A DNA stretch of 64,000 bases from Clostridiaceae bacterium (GTDB taxonomy: Bacteria > Bacillota > Clostridia > Tissierellales > Sporanaerobacteraceae), in assembly GCA_019391515.1 (NCBI GenBank), contig JAHXQP010000009.1, positions 62,001 to 126,000 on the forward strand. The letters are read 5' to 3'. A program made the position numbers and the translations under genes. Below the pieces are notes generated by a model. That model saw only the letters and a list, made by a program, of their open reading frames with translations. It made no database searches and was not told the DNA's origin. Shown piece by piece: positions 44,555 to 53,604 of the stretch; positions within the stretch are counted from its first letter, which is position 1; each line of letters starts with the position of its first letter.

Positions 44555-45349
44555 ATGGAAAACAATGTTTACCTACCTTTTAAATCAAAAATTTTGAAAA
44601 TAGTACATCATACTGATATAGATTATACTTTTAGAATGGAATTCAAGGGTGATGTAAAGCCAGGACAGTTTTTTGAAGTATCTATTCCAAAATATGGAGA
44701 AGCCCCTATATCCGTAAGTGAGATAGGTGAAAATTATGTAGATTTAACTATTAGGAAAGTAGGGAAAGTCACTGATGTAGCGCATACATTCTTTCCTGGA
44801 CAGCACCTTTTCATGAGGGGACCTTATGGAAATGGATTTGATGTAAATATGTTTAAGGGAAAAGAATTAATTGTAGCAGCTGGAGGCACTGGTCTTGCTC
44901 CAGTTAAAGGTGTTGTAGATTATTTTGCAGATCATAAAAATGAAATAAAAGATATTACATTGGTTTGTGGATTTAAATCACCAGATGATATTTTATTTAA
45001 GAACGATTTTAAATTATGGAAAGATAAAATAAATACCATTTTAACAGTGGATAATGGAAATGAAAATTATAATGGAAATGTAGGTCTTATAACTGAATAT
45101 ATAAAGAATATAGAAATAGAGAATATAGAAGAGGCAAATGTAATAGTAGTTGGTCCTCCAATGATGCTAAAATTTTCACTACAAGAGTTCTTGAGAAAAG
45201 GTATAAAAGAAGAAAATATTTGGGTTTCATATGAAAGAAAGATGTGTTGCGGAATAGGAAAATGTGGACATTGTAAAATAGATGATACCTATATTTGTTT
45301 AGATGGTCCTGTATTTAACTATATAAAAGCTATGGAACTTGTAGATTAG
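44555..45349 (+). CDS. asrB: Anaerobic sulfite reductase subunit B
   Basis: A 264-residue ferredoxin-NADP reductase-like subunit: FAD-binding GQFFEVSIPKYGEAPISVSE, NAD-binding AAGGTGLAPVKGVVDYF and the C-terminal [2Fe-2S] motif CCGIGKCGHC with C later in DTYICLDG. It oxidises NADH and supplies AsrA. The start codon follows the asrA stop directly. Confidence 0.95.
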   Translation: MENNVYLPFKSKILKIVHHTDIDYTFRMEFKGDVKPGQFFEVSIPKYGEAPISVSEIGENYVDLTIRKVGKVTDVAHTFFPGQHLFMRGPYGNGFDVNMFKGKELIVAAGGTGLAPVKGVVDYFADHKNEIKDITLVCGFKSPDDILFKNDFKLWKDKINTILTVDNGNENYNGNVGLITEYIKNIEIENIEEANVIVVGPPMMLKFSLQEFLRKGIKEENIWVSYERKMCCGIGKCGHCKIDDTYICLDGPVFNYIKAMELVD

Positions 45350-45360
45350 GAGGTGTTATT

Positions 45361-46311
45361 GTGGATATAAATACTAAGAAACTTAAAAAAAATGCTTTTA
45401 GAGTAACAAAGGAAAGGGGAAAAACTGCTATTAGAATTAGAGTTCCAGGAGGACATATTGAGGCAAGTCATCTGCTTGTTTTAAAAAATATTGCTGAAAA
45501 ATATGGGAATGGTACTTTACACATAACTACTAGACAAGGCTTCGAAATACCAGGTATACCAATGGAATATATAGATGAAGTAAATAAGGTAGTTCAGCCA
45601 GTAATAGAAGGTCTGAATATAAATCAAATAGATGCAGATACGGGATATTCAGCTTCGGGTACAAGGAATGTAGCTGCATGTGTAGGCAATAATGTATGTC
45701 CTTTTGCAAATTATAATACTACAAATTTTGCAAAGAAAATTGAGGGGGCAGTATTTCCTAATGATTATCATGTCAAAATAGCCCTTACAGGCTGTCCAAA
45801 TGATTGTATAAAATCTAGAATGCATGACTTTGGTATAATAGGCATGACGGAACCACAGTATGATCCTTATAGATGTATAGGATGTAAAGCTTGTGTAGAT
45901 AATTGCAAAAAAAGGGTAGTTGGGGCATTGTCTTTTGAAAATAATAAAGTAGTTAGAAATGGAGATAAGTGTATAGGTTGTGGAGAATGTGTACTTAAAT
46001 GTCCTATATCTGCCTGGACAAGAAGTGATGAAAAATATTATAAACTGGTTATAATGGGGAGAACAGGAAAGAAAAATCCAAGACTTGCAAGAGAGTTTAT
46101 TACTTGGATAGATGAGGAAAGTATTATAAAAATAATATTAAATACTTATGAATATGTAGATAAATATATAGATAAAGAGGCACCAGGAGGAAAAGAGCAT
46201 GTAGGGTATATTATTGATAGAACAGGGTTTCAAGAGTTTAAAAAATGGGTATTGAAAGATGTAGAACTAGGACCAAAGGCAATAGTAGAAGATAATATAT
46301 ATTGGTATTAA
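45361..46311 (+). CDS. asrC: Anaerobic sulfite reductase subunit C (siroheme)
   Basis: A 316-residue sulfite reductase with siroheme-[4Fe-4S] ligands in CVGNNVCPFANYNT and LTGCPNDCIKSR, the substrate-binding RQGFEIPGI-type region, and two ferredoxin clusters, CIGCKACVDNCKKR and CIGCGECVLKCPISAW. It reduces sulfite to sulfide. The start is GTG at 45361 with GGAGGTG upstream. Confidence 0.95.
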   Translation: MDINTKKLKKNAFRVTKERGKTAIRIRVPGGHIEASHLLVLKNIAEKYGNGTLHITTRQGFEIPGIPMEYIDEVNKVVQPVIEGLNINQIDADTGYSASGTRNVAACVGNNVCPFANYNTTNFAKKIEGAVFPNDYHVKIALTGCPNDCIKSRMHDFGIIGMTEPQYDPYRCIGCKACVDNCKKRVVGALSFENNKVVRNGDKCIGCGECVLKCPISAWTRSDEKYYKLVIMGRTGKKNPRLAREFITWIDEESIIKIILNTYEYVDKYIDKEAPGGKEHVGYIIDRTGFQEFKKWVLKDVELGPKAIVEDNIYWY

Positions 46312-46380
46312 GAATAATTTTTATGGATTATAGAAAAAATAAGATAAGGCTAAATATAATTTAAAACTAGGAGGAATTCC

Positions 46381-46518
46381 ATGGACAATAGAACATTAAA
46401 CGGAGTTAAAGAAGATACACCCTTAGCAAATGTAAATAATGAAGAATTAAATGAAATTAAGAAATTTGAAGAAAACTTAGGAAATAAATATTATATATTA
46501 GCCTTTGAAAGAAAATAG
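46381..46518 (+). CDS. Small 45-residue hypothetical protein
   Basis: A 45-codon reading frame with an excellent GGAGG site 6 nt before its ATG; it starts MDNRTLNGVKEDTPLAN and ends NKYYILAFERK. It is strongly charged, with no membrane segment or Cys. It sits 69 nt after asrC and before a strong terminator, so it is probably the last gene of the asr transcript. Too short to identify; conservation with asr in other genomes would confirm it. Confidence 0.6.
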   Translation: MDNRTLNGVKEDTPLANVNNEELNEIKKFEENLGNKYYILAFERK

Positions 46519-46524
46519 CATATT

Positions 46525-46566
46525 AAATCTAAAAAGATAGCTAATTTTAGCTATCTTTTTAGATTT
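46525..46566 (+). terminator. Terminator of the asr operon
   Basis: A perfect palindrome AAAAAGATAGCTAA with its complement (46531-46560), further extended by AAATCT and AGATTT on the two sides, followed by TTC. Confidence 0.9.
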
Positions 46567-46660
46567 TTCTAGTTTTGTAACATTTGTTACGTATTTATAT
46601 TGGAATTGATGGTAAAATAAAACACATAAATAATTCTAAAAATCAATGGGAGGGTTTTAT

Positions 46661-47068
46661 ATGAGTGGAAATCTTATAAAAAATATAGACTTTAAAACTG
46701 TACACAATATGAAATCATTAGTAGACTATCAAGAAGGGACTGTAGTAAGTAGAACACTTGCACAAGGTGATCCATTAAGTATGACATTATTTGCTTTTGA
46801 TAGTAGGGAAGAGATAAGTTCTCATACAGCACCAGGAGATGCATTAGTTTATATTTTAGATGGTACTGCAGAAATAACTATAGGAGAAGAAAAATTTGAG
46901 GTAAAAGAAGGAGAAACAATTGTTATGCCTAAAGATATTCCTCATGCACTGCATGCAAAAGAAAGGTTTAAGATGCTTTTAGTTGTAGTATTTATTGAAT
47001 TTATTACTCTTTTTATTTGTTTTTCCAATTTAAGTATTCTTAAGATTTTATATGAAATTTATAGATAA
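46661..47068 (+). CDS. Cupin-domain protein with atypical C-terminus
   Basis: The first 108 residues form a single cupin domain: SHTAPGDALVYILDGTAEITIGEEKFEVKEGETIVMPKDIPHALHAKERFKMLLV, with the His ligands seen. The role of such small cupins is unknown. The last 25 residues (VVFIEFITLFICFSNLSIL and on) are hydrophobic and unlike the usual short ending of the family; a frame change or deletion at about 46985 may have fused unrelated sequence. ATG 46661 fits GGGAGG. Next comes the RiPP-like island, so this could mark its left boundary. Confidence 0.78.
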   Translation: MSGNLIKNIDFKTVHNMKSLVDYQEGTVVSRTLAQGDPLSMTLFAFDSREEISSHTAPGDALVYILDGTAEITIGEEKFEVKEGETIVMPKDIPHALHAKERFKMLLVVVFIEFITLFICFSNLSILKILYEIYR

Positions 47069-47256
47069 GGCTAGTTATTAATGAATAAACCAAAATATAA
47101 GTCGTATAACTATATTGACCTTTGTATATTTATATATTATTCTGAATATACAAATACTAGCAGATAAACAAAATTATTCAATAATTTATTTTCCATATAA
47201 TCAAAATTTTCATAATTTATAAATTGTTCTGGAAGTGAGTAAGGGAGTGAGATTGT

Positions 47257-48468
47257 TTGACGGAAGTTTATTCGTTCTATAATTATTCTTCTGTAAATAC
47301 TTTTTTAGATAAATTGTCTAGCTCACATTTTAAGTGGGGAAGTGTAGTAACAACAGATAGGGAAAATTATAAATGTAACACATTTTGTGAAAAATCAATA
47401 CCTGAGTTAATAAAAAACACTCCAACTATATTGAGCGATTCAATATCTTTTTCAAAGAATCCAGACGATTTCAATGATTTAATTAATTGCCTATTGAAAG
47501 AGATGGATTGGTATGCAGCAAATGATATAACTATGCATTTTTCATTTTCTACTGATAGTTCAGTTCGTTTTTTAGTAAATGAAACAAAACTCTATAAAGA
47601 AATTAAAGATAATATTGTTATTAATTTAGGATTTTATTATAATAAAGAGTTATTAACTTTAGATTCTATTGTTAATACGAACTTAAGCGTGTCTATTTTT
47701 AAAAAAAAGTTGGAATTAAAAAGAACTTTTGTCATACGGAAAAAAAATTTAAAAAAATCAGATTCCATTCCCATATTTAAAAAAATGCATTTATCCTATC
47801 AAGCTAGTGGAATTTTAGTGCATGAGGTTTTTGGTCATTTATTTGAAGAAGATAATTATTTAGAAATATCTAAGGATATTTCGATTAATATTCCACCTTT
47901 TATTAGTGTTATAGATTCTCCGAGAATAAAATTGTGCGGATTTTGCTTATTTGATGAAGAGGGAAATTGGTCTTTACCTATTGTTGTCATAAAAGATGGA
48001 AAATTACAAAATTTACTAAAATCCAATTATTCCTGTTATAGACAATCCTATGTTCATAATAGTAGGAGCCGACTAGGGTTTAAAGGTAAAGAACTTCTTC
48101 CTAGAATGACAAATACTATACTCCTAACAAGTTATTCAGAATATGTAGAAAATCAAAAAGATGTATTATTAATTGATAGTATTAATTTTTCGAAGTTGCA
48201 TGGCAGCCAATTAATATTTCATATTGATTCTGCTGAGATGGAGTTAAATGGAGAGGTTTATAGGTTCTCAGATCTTATAGCTAGTATTTCTGTTAAGGAA
48301 TTTATAGAAAATATTATAGCAGTGTATGGAAAAAATAAATCATTTGCAACAGCAAGTAATTGTATTAAGAAAGGACAAGGCTATGTAGGAGTTGGTTTCT
48401 CAGTTCCTCAAATAATAGTTTCGATTGAAAAATGCAAATCTTTTGTTCTTTCAAAGCAGAATAAATAA
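47257..48468 (+). CDS. TldD/PmbA-like metallopeptidase in RiPP-type cluster
   Basis: The 403-residue protein has HEVFGHLFEED (His189, Glu190, His194), the HExxxH zinc motif of TldD, with SYQASGILV before it and SPRIKLCGFCLFDEEG, NSRSRLGFKG and GSQLIFHIDSAEME after. TldD with TldE degrades unfolded leader peptides, for instance in microcin B17 maturation; only one partner is seen here. A role in cutting the leader of the precursor at 51700 is inferred. TTG start 6 nt after AAGGGAGTGA. Confidence 0.78.
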   Translation: MTEVYSFYNYSSVNTFLDKLSSSHFKWGSVVTTDRENYKCNTFCEKSIPELIKNTPTILSDSISFSKNPDDFNDLINCLLKEMDWYAANDITMHFSFSTDSSVRFLVNETKLYKEIKDNIVINLGFYYNKELLTLDSIVNTNLSVSIFKKKLELKRTFVIRKKNLKKSDSIPIFKKMHLSYQASGILVHEVFGHLFEEDNYLEISKDISINIPPFISVIDSPRIKLCGFCLFDEEGNWSLPIVVIKDGKLQNLLKSNYSCYRQSYVHNSRSRLGFKGKELLPRMTNTILLTSYSEYVENQKDVLLIDSINFSKLHGSQLIFHIDSAEMELNGEVYRFSDLIASISVKEFIENIIAVYGKNKSFATASNCIKKGQGYVGVGFSVPQIIVSIEKCKSFVLSKQNK

Positions 48469-48496
48469 CTTTTTCATGGAAGGAGAAGGATAAATT

Positions 48497-49855
48497 ATGT
48501 ATCCAATATTGAGCCCGAATGTTCATCTTAATAGGCTATCAGATGAACTTTCAGTTTTAACCAATTTTAAAAATATGAGTACAAAGTGCTTACAAAAGTA
48601 TCAACAATTAATTATCGATGAGTGTGTAGGATTGTTAACCACTGATGAAATTAAATCTAAACTTAGGTCAAATGGAGTAAGTGAGGTGGTGGTTAGTCAA
48701 GTTGATCAATATATAAATAAGATGATTGAATGGGGATATTTAATTTGGAGTCCAACTCAAAATGTATTAACATCTAATGCCGGTATTGCTCGTGATAAAT
48801 TGGTATGTAAAAGTAATTCAACTGCATTATCACCTAACGGATTACATACAATTACTATATCTATTTTGGATTCGTGTTGTTTGAAATGCAGCTATTGTTC
48901 ACAGAGTTCTCCAACTCGAAAATCTCATATATTATCTTTTGAAAAAATATCAGAAATTCTTACAGATGCTTACGATTTGGGTGCAAGATATTTAGGCATT
49001 TTTGGCGGTGAACCTATGATGCATCCAGATATTATCGAAATTGTGCGTTTTGCATATAGTCTGGGATATCGTTATGTACATATTTTTACTCGAGGAACAT
49101 TAATTGATCATCAACAAGCAAAAAAACTTCATTCTGTTGGTGTGAATGAAATTCAAGTTACTGTTGATTCACATATACCTGATAAATATGATGAATTCGT
49201 TGGGGTTCAAGGCTCGTTTAACAAGATGTTTCGTGCACTGTTTTATCTTCAAGATGTAGGTATTGAAATTTTCTTAAAATCTATTGTGACAAGTACTAAT
49301 ATCTCTGATATGTTTGATACTGTATTGTTTTTTAAAGATATAGGAATTAAAAATATTGGACTAGAAGTAGTGGTTCCAGTAGGACGTGCTAATTATAAGC
49401 AACTTCCTGAATATAAAGATGTTTTATCACTACAAAAGAATATTGATAAACTTTGTAGTTGTACAGACGATTTCCATTGCAATCTTACATATTTGAAATA
49501 TGGTATACCAAAACAATGTGCAGGTGGCATATGTTCCATTTTTGTGTTTGCAGATGGTGAAACTGGGCCTTGTGATAAAAGCCATTATTTAAGAAAAGAA
49601 ATATCTTTCGGAAATATACATGACATGAGTCTAAAAGAAATATGGAAATCAAATGAAAAGATAAAGTTTCGTGATATGCGTAACAATGATGAACGTTGTG
49701 TGCAGTGTAAGTTATCTAAAACATGTTTAGGAGGATGCTTTTTAAATTCATATATTATAAACAATGAAAGTGGTGCAGATCCAATGTGCTCATATATTAG
49801 TGGTAAGACAAGTGGAATGTTTCCACAATGTGATGCAGAAACTAGCAAAGTTTAG
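48497..49855 (+). CDS. Radical SAM/SPASM peptide maturase
   Basis: Residues 1-90 look like a PqqD-like peptide-recognition domain (RRE) by length and position, a soft call. The radical SAM cluster motif is CCLKCSYC (Cys127, Cys131, Cys134, a Cx3Cx2C pattern), with GGEP at 170-173. The C-terminal SPASM domain has CAGGICSIFVFADGETGPCDKS, NIHDMSLKEIW, and CVQCKLSKTCLGGC with a final Cys. Enzymes of this type modify precursor peptides, often by thioether or C-C crosslinks. Arg codons CGT/CGA are frequent here, unlike neighbouring conserved genes, suggesting transfer. Confidence 0.88.
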   Translation: MYPILSPNVHLNRLSDELSVLTNFKNMSTKCLQKYQQLIIDECVGLLTTDEIKSKLRSNGVSEVVVSQVDQYINKMIEWGYLIWSPTQNVLTSNAGIARDKLVCKSNSTALSPNGLHTITISILDSCCLKCSYCSQSSPTRKSHILSFEKISEILTDAYDLGARYLGIFGGEPMMHPDIIEIVRFAYSLGYRYVHIFTRGTLIDHQQAKKLHSVGVNEIQVTVDSHIPDKYDEFVGVQGSFNKMFRALFYLQDVGIEIFLKSIVTSTNISDMFDTVLFFKDIGIKNIGLEVVVPVGRANYKQLPEYKDVLSLQKNIDKLCSCTDDFHCNLTYLKYGIPKQCAGGICSIFVFADGETGPCDKSHYLRKEISFGNIHDMSLKEIWKSNEKIKFRDMRNNDERCVQCKLSKTCLGGCFLNSYIINNESGADPMCSYISGKTSGMFPQCDAETSKV

Positions 49856-50139
49856 AATTTAACTATGTTAGGTTAAAATACAGAAAGTAATATACAGAGT
49901 TTTAGTAAAATGAAGAGAAGATGTGTTTTTGTCACTAAAGTTGTATTTTTTGTTTCTATTTACTTTCTTGGTTGCTTATCTTTTGAATTTTTTAGGTTTT
50001 CTTCTATTCACGTTTTTTATTTTAAATTTCATGTTGATTATATCCTGTTATAATCTATAAATTGTTTAGGGAGGTTAAGGGATTAAATATCTATAACTTT
50101 ATAATACTAGTTGCTATACAATTTGACAGGGGGATAATA
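49856..50139 (+). other. Spacer between maturase and ABC remnant
   Basis: The 284 nt contain a hydrophobic reading frame at 49910-50053 (47 codons, KRRCVFVTKVVFFVSIYFLG at the start) with no ribosome-binding site; it might be an immunity peptide but is poorly supported. GGGAGGTTAAGGG at about 50069 is a ribosome-site-like tract. No terminator is evident. Confidence 0.3.
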
Positions 50140-51607
50140 ATGAAAAAAATCAAGTGCAATTTGTTTTTTCTTGTATCTTACTCTTTCTTTCGGTAGTTTT
50201 AAGCGTATATCTAGCTTTTTTGATACAAAAGGTTATAGACTCAGCTTTATTAAAAAGTGTTAAGGTGTTAAAGAGAACATTGGCTATTACTGTAGGATTC
50301 ATGATTGTTGACTTAACTTTATCTTTATCAGCGAAGCATTTCAGTATAAATTATGTACAAAATACCTTGGAAAAAATTATGTACGAAAAAAGCTTAACAT
50401 TTTTTTACAGTTCACAATTTATTCTTGCACTTATTTCTATTAACTGGGTACTAACATTGAGCGTTGCGTTGGTGTCCTTATTGCCTGCTTTTGTACCTAG
50501 TATATTTCAAGGAAGTTACAAAATTATCAAGATGAGTATTCTCAGAATGCAGAACAATATACTCGTTTTACAGGTGAATGTTTACAGGCAAAAAGAGAAA
50601 TTCTTTCTTATAATCAATTTGACTCTGCTTTTAAAAAACATAATGACATAGACAATATTTTAGAAAAGAGTAGAAGAAAAACTCGTTTCACTAATCCGGC
50701 AGTTGGACTAATATGTGCTAACCTTAGCTTCCTATCATTTTTTACTGTACTTGGTGTTGGTTCTTATTTTGTCATTAAAGGAAAAATGACTTTTTGATAT
50801 ATGATAGCTGCAGTGCAGCTTATAAATAGTGTTATGAATCCGTTAAATTATTTAACAAATTCACTAGCTAGTTACAAATCAGCAAAAAATATTGTAGAAA
50901 AGTTCGAAGAAACTCTAGAAACGGTTAAACAGGGAAATGAGGTTCCATCTGATTTTAGAAATACAATTGAAATCTCTAATCTATCATTTTCTTATGGGTT
51001 AGATCATCCTGTACTTAAAGATATAGACTTAACATTGCCACGTGGTAAAAAGATAGCATTGATAGGGCCCAGTGGTTGTGGCAAAAGTACGCTAGCAAAG
51101 ATTTTAGCTAGGGAAATATCTGGCTTTGAAGGAAGTATCACATTAGAAGGTATTCCTATAGAGGATATTGATATAGGACGATATCGTGAAATGGTACGTT
51201 TTATTAGACAGGATCCCTTTATTTTTACAGATACTGTTCGTGAGAATATCACTTTTTTTGAACCAAATTATGATGATTCTAATTTTGAGTCGGCTTTGCG
51301 TCTTTCTAAAGTAGATAATTTTGCTGCATTATTTTCAGAATTAGATCGTATTATTAGCAACACATCAGGTCTATCTGGAGATCAAAAACAACGTGTTATC
51401 ATTGCTAGAGCACTACTGCGTAACAGTCCTATTCTAATATTAGACAAATTCACATCAGCCTTAGGCTTGGATATAGTACAAAAAATTATACAGGATGTTT
51501 TACAAATAAAGGATATTACTTGTATTGTTATTACTCACCAATACGATGATAAGAATCTTGCAATGTTTGATTCAGTAATTAAATTAAATGATGTGAATAT
51601 GATTTGA
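50140..51607 (+). pseudogene. Decayed peptide-exporting ABC transporter
   Basis: The pieces give a transmembrane half (LSVYLAFLIQKVIDSALL, INWVLTLSVALVSLLP) and an ATPase half, but not in one frame. The ATG at 50140 leads to a stop at once; a base missing in the A-run would restore the frame at 50154. A second frame change follows near 50530-50650, a stretch of the membrane domain is missing after EKSLTFFYSSQ, and a TGA at 50795-50797 interrupts GKMTF-YMIAAVQ. The ATPase keeps Walker A GPSGCGKST, but the signature reads LSGDQKQR and the Walker B glutamate is Lys (LILDKFTSALG). Probably not functional; once the peptide exporter of this locus. Confidence 0.82.
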
Positions 51608-51631
51608 TATCTTTTAAAGTTTTGTAGATTT

Positions 51632-51663
51632 TATTGGTAATATCTATAGTTGTGGTAACCAAT
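51632..51663 (+). promoter_or_regulatory. Hairpin upstream of candidate precursor peptide gene
   Basis: ATTGGT near 51632 and ACCAAT near 51658 can pair around about 20 nt, some 35 nt before the ATG of the small peptide. No T-run follows; might act on mRNA stability or attenuation. Confidence 0.3.
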
Positions 51664-51699
51664 GTTTCTTATTTATTATTATAAAGGAGGTGAATATTT

Positions 51700-51846
51700 A
51701 TGAATAAAGATAATGAAAAACAATTATTTGAAAGTAAAGTTATAGATGTAAAAGATACAGAAGATATTAAACTTATTAATGAAGTTGAAGATATGGATGA
51801 TAGCTTCTGGTGTTGTATTGCTGGGGGCGGGAAAGTAAAAGAATAA
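51700..51846 (+). CDS. Candidate RiPP precursor peptide, 48 residues
   Basis: The ATG at 51700 follows AAAGGAGG by 9 nt. A charged, acidic leader of about 34 residues (MNKDNEKQLFESKVIDVKDT then more Asp/Glu/Lys) leads to the end SFWCCIAGGGKVKE. Leader-plus-core shape, the two Cys beside Trp, the Gly triplet and its place behind a radical SAM maturase, TldD-like peptidase and ABC remnant support a modified peptide. It matches no class that I recognise (not SCIFF, not lanthipeptide). A hairpin GTGATTAC/GTAATCAC lies at 51880-51915. Confidence 0.68.
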   Translation: MNKDNEKQLFESKVIDVKDTEDIKLINEVEDMDDSFWCCIAGGGKVKE

Positions 51847-52346
51847 ACAAGAAGAATTTTATTATCTTATAATTTGATAGTGATTACATTTATTATACAG
51901 TGATATGGTAATCACCACAACAAGTATAATATGTATATAAGCTATTTGATCAGGTTGTACATTAAAAATAAAAGGTTCTGAAATCTTTATGATTTTTTAG
52001 AGCCTTTTATTTTTTATTATGTAAATATCAATTTAGTTCTTTCTAAAGTTAGCTGAAATACAATAAATATTCTACTATAAGGTAAATAAAATTTTTAAGA
52101 AACATTAGAAAGAAGTTATCTTATGGGAGATCTAGTAAGATATTAGATAGTAATGGACTTATATCAGTAAATTTGTTATTAATTACTATTTAAACTAACT
52201 AGCACAACAGATTAACTTAGAATCAATATTTTAAATTATATTAGAATATGTGATATAATATTATTGTATGATAAAGGACTGTAATATTTGCATTTTAGTA
52301 TAATATATAAATATTATATATATAATAGTAAGGTTGGTGAAAATTT
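51847..52346 (+). other. Intergenic region downstream of the RiPP-like island
   Basis: The 500 nt contain a stem-loop GTGATTAC (51880-51887) with GTAATCAC (51908-51915), a terminator (see next entry), and AT-rich sequence to mnmA. TATAATA near 52254 is a possible -10 box for mnmA. No gene is supported. Confidence 0.5.
51970..52016 (+). terminator. Rho-independent terminator of the RiPP-like island
   Basis: AAAAGGTTCT (51970-51979) pairs with AGAGCCTTTT (51999-52008) with one G-T pair, followed by ATTTTTTATT. Confidence 0.8.
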
Positions 52347-53426
52347 TTGAAAAAGAAAGTGGTCTTAGGGATGAGTGGGGGAGTAGATAGCTCTGTAGCA
52401 GCTTATATCTTAAAAGAAGCAGGGTATGATGTTATAGGGGTAACTATGACTATGATTCCAAAAGATAAAGAGTTTGATGAAAAAGAAGGTGGTTGTTGTT
52501 CCATTTCTTCTGTAAACGATGCTAGAAAAGTAGCTGAAAAGTTAGATATTCCTTTCTATGTTATGAATTTTAAAGATGTATTTGAAAGAAAGGTTATAAA
52601 TTATTTTGTTGATGAATATTTACAAGGAAGAACTCCAAATCCATGTGTAGCATGTAATAAACATATAAAGTTTGATGAATTTTTGAGAAAAGCTGAAGGT
52701 TTGGGAGCCTATTATGTAGCTACAGGTCATTATGCTAATATAGAAAAAGATGAATCTGTAGATAGATATCTTCTTAAAAGAGCTGCAGATTTAAAGAAAG
52801 ATCAGACTTATTTTTTATATAATATGACTCAATATCAATTAAAACATACTCTGATGCCTCTTTATAATATTACAAAAGATAGAGTAAGAAAAATAGCTGA
52901 AAAGATAGATTTAAATGTGCACAATAAACCTGATAGTGAAGAAATATGTTTTATTCCAGATGATGATCATGGAAAATTTATTAAGAATAGGGAGCCTGAT
53001 AAGGTAAAACCAGGATATTTTGTTGATGAAAATGGAAATATATTAGGTAAACATAAAGGAATAGTTTATTATACTGTAGGTCAAAGAAAAGGGTTAGGAA
53101 TAGCTGTAGGTAGAAAAGTTTTTGTTCAGAGAATAATTCCAGAAAAGAATTTAATAGTACTCGGAGATGAAGATAAAATATTCAAGTCTAAACTTTATGC
53201 AGAAGATATAAATATAATTCCTTATGATAGTATTCCTAAAGATTTGGAAGTAACAGCTAAAGTAAGATATAGTATGAAAGAAACAAAAGCTCTTGTCAAT
53301 CCATATAAAAAAGGAGCAATTGTAGAGTTTAAATCCCCACAAAGAGCTATAACAAAAGGTCAGTCAGTAGTATTTTATGATGGAGATTTAGTAGTTGGTG
53401 GAGGAATTATAAAAGAAGTATATTAG
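52347..53426 (+). CDS. mnmA: tRNA 2-thiouridine(34) synthase MnmA
   Basis: The 359-residue enzyme has the PP-loop [15 protein letters not shown], catalytic cysteines in [12 protein letters not shown] and SEEICFIPD, and [14 protein letters not shown]. It thiolates U34 of tRNA for Lys, Glu and Gln. The start is TTG 6 nt after AAGGTTGGTGA. The usual cysteine desulfurase partner is not next to it. A long palindromic terminator begins just after the stop. Confidence 0.95.
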   Translation: MKKKVVLGMSGGVDSSVAAYILKEAGYDVIGVTMTMIPKDKEFDEKEGGCCSISSVNDARKVAEKLDIPFYVMNFKDVFERKVINYFVDEYLQGRTPNPCVACNKHIKFDEFLRKAEGLGAYYVATGHYANIEKDESVDRYLLKRAADLKKDQTYFLYNMTQYQLKHTLMPLYNITKDRVRKIAEKIDLNVHNKPDSEEICFIPDDDHGKFIKNREPDKVKPGYFVDENGNILGKHKGIVYYTVGQRKGLGIAVGRKVFVQRIIPEKNLIVLGDEDKIFKSKLYAEDINIIPYDSIPKDLEVTAKVRYSMKETKALVNPYKKGAIVEFKSPQRAITKGQSVVFYDGDLVVGGGIIKEVY

Positions 53427-53470
53427 AAAATATATAAAATCTTTATCTAGATAAAGATTTTATATATTTT
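53427..53470. terminator. Bidirectional terminator, mnmA and minus-strand small gene
   Basis: A perfect palindrome of 36 nt (53431-53466, TATATAAAATCTTTATCT and complement) is extended by AAAA and TTTT. It also contains the last codons of the minus-strand gene 53443-53604. Confidence 0.9.
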
Positions 53471-53604
53471 TTTAAAAATGCAATTTTAAGTTTTGAATAT
53501 TGCTTGTATTCTTCTTTTGTAATGTCTCCAGATTTTTCTAGTGAATGTAAAATATCAATGAAATCTAAACATAAATTTTTTAAATCATTTTCTATACTGG
53601 TCAT
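53443..53604 (-). CDS. Small 53-residue hypothetical protein
   Basis: A 53-codon minus-strand frame with a GGAGG site 8 nt before the ATG at 53604. The protein is helical and charged: TSIENDLKNLCLDFIDILHS then GDITKEEYKQYSKLKIAFLKKY. The stop lies within the mnmA terminator, so its end codons double as hairpin. No family recognised; the strong ribosome site and good codon use support it. Confidence 0.6.
   Translation of the reverse strand: MTSIENDLKNLCLDFIDILHSLEKSGDITKEEYKQYSKLKIAFLKKYIKSLSR

Noticed and set aside
47081-47167. 28-codon Tyr-rich frame just upstream of the TldD-like gene, considered as a second precursor peptide
   Set aside because: No ribosome-binding site and no leader-core shape.
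49910-50053. 47-codon hydrophobic frame, considered as an immunity peptide
   Set aside because: No ribosome site and very T-rich composition give chance hydrophobicity; kept only as a note in the spacer entry.
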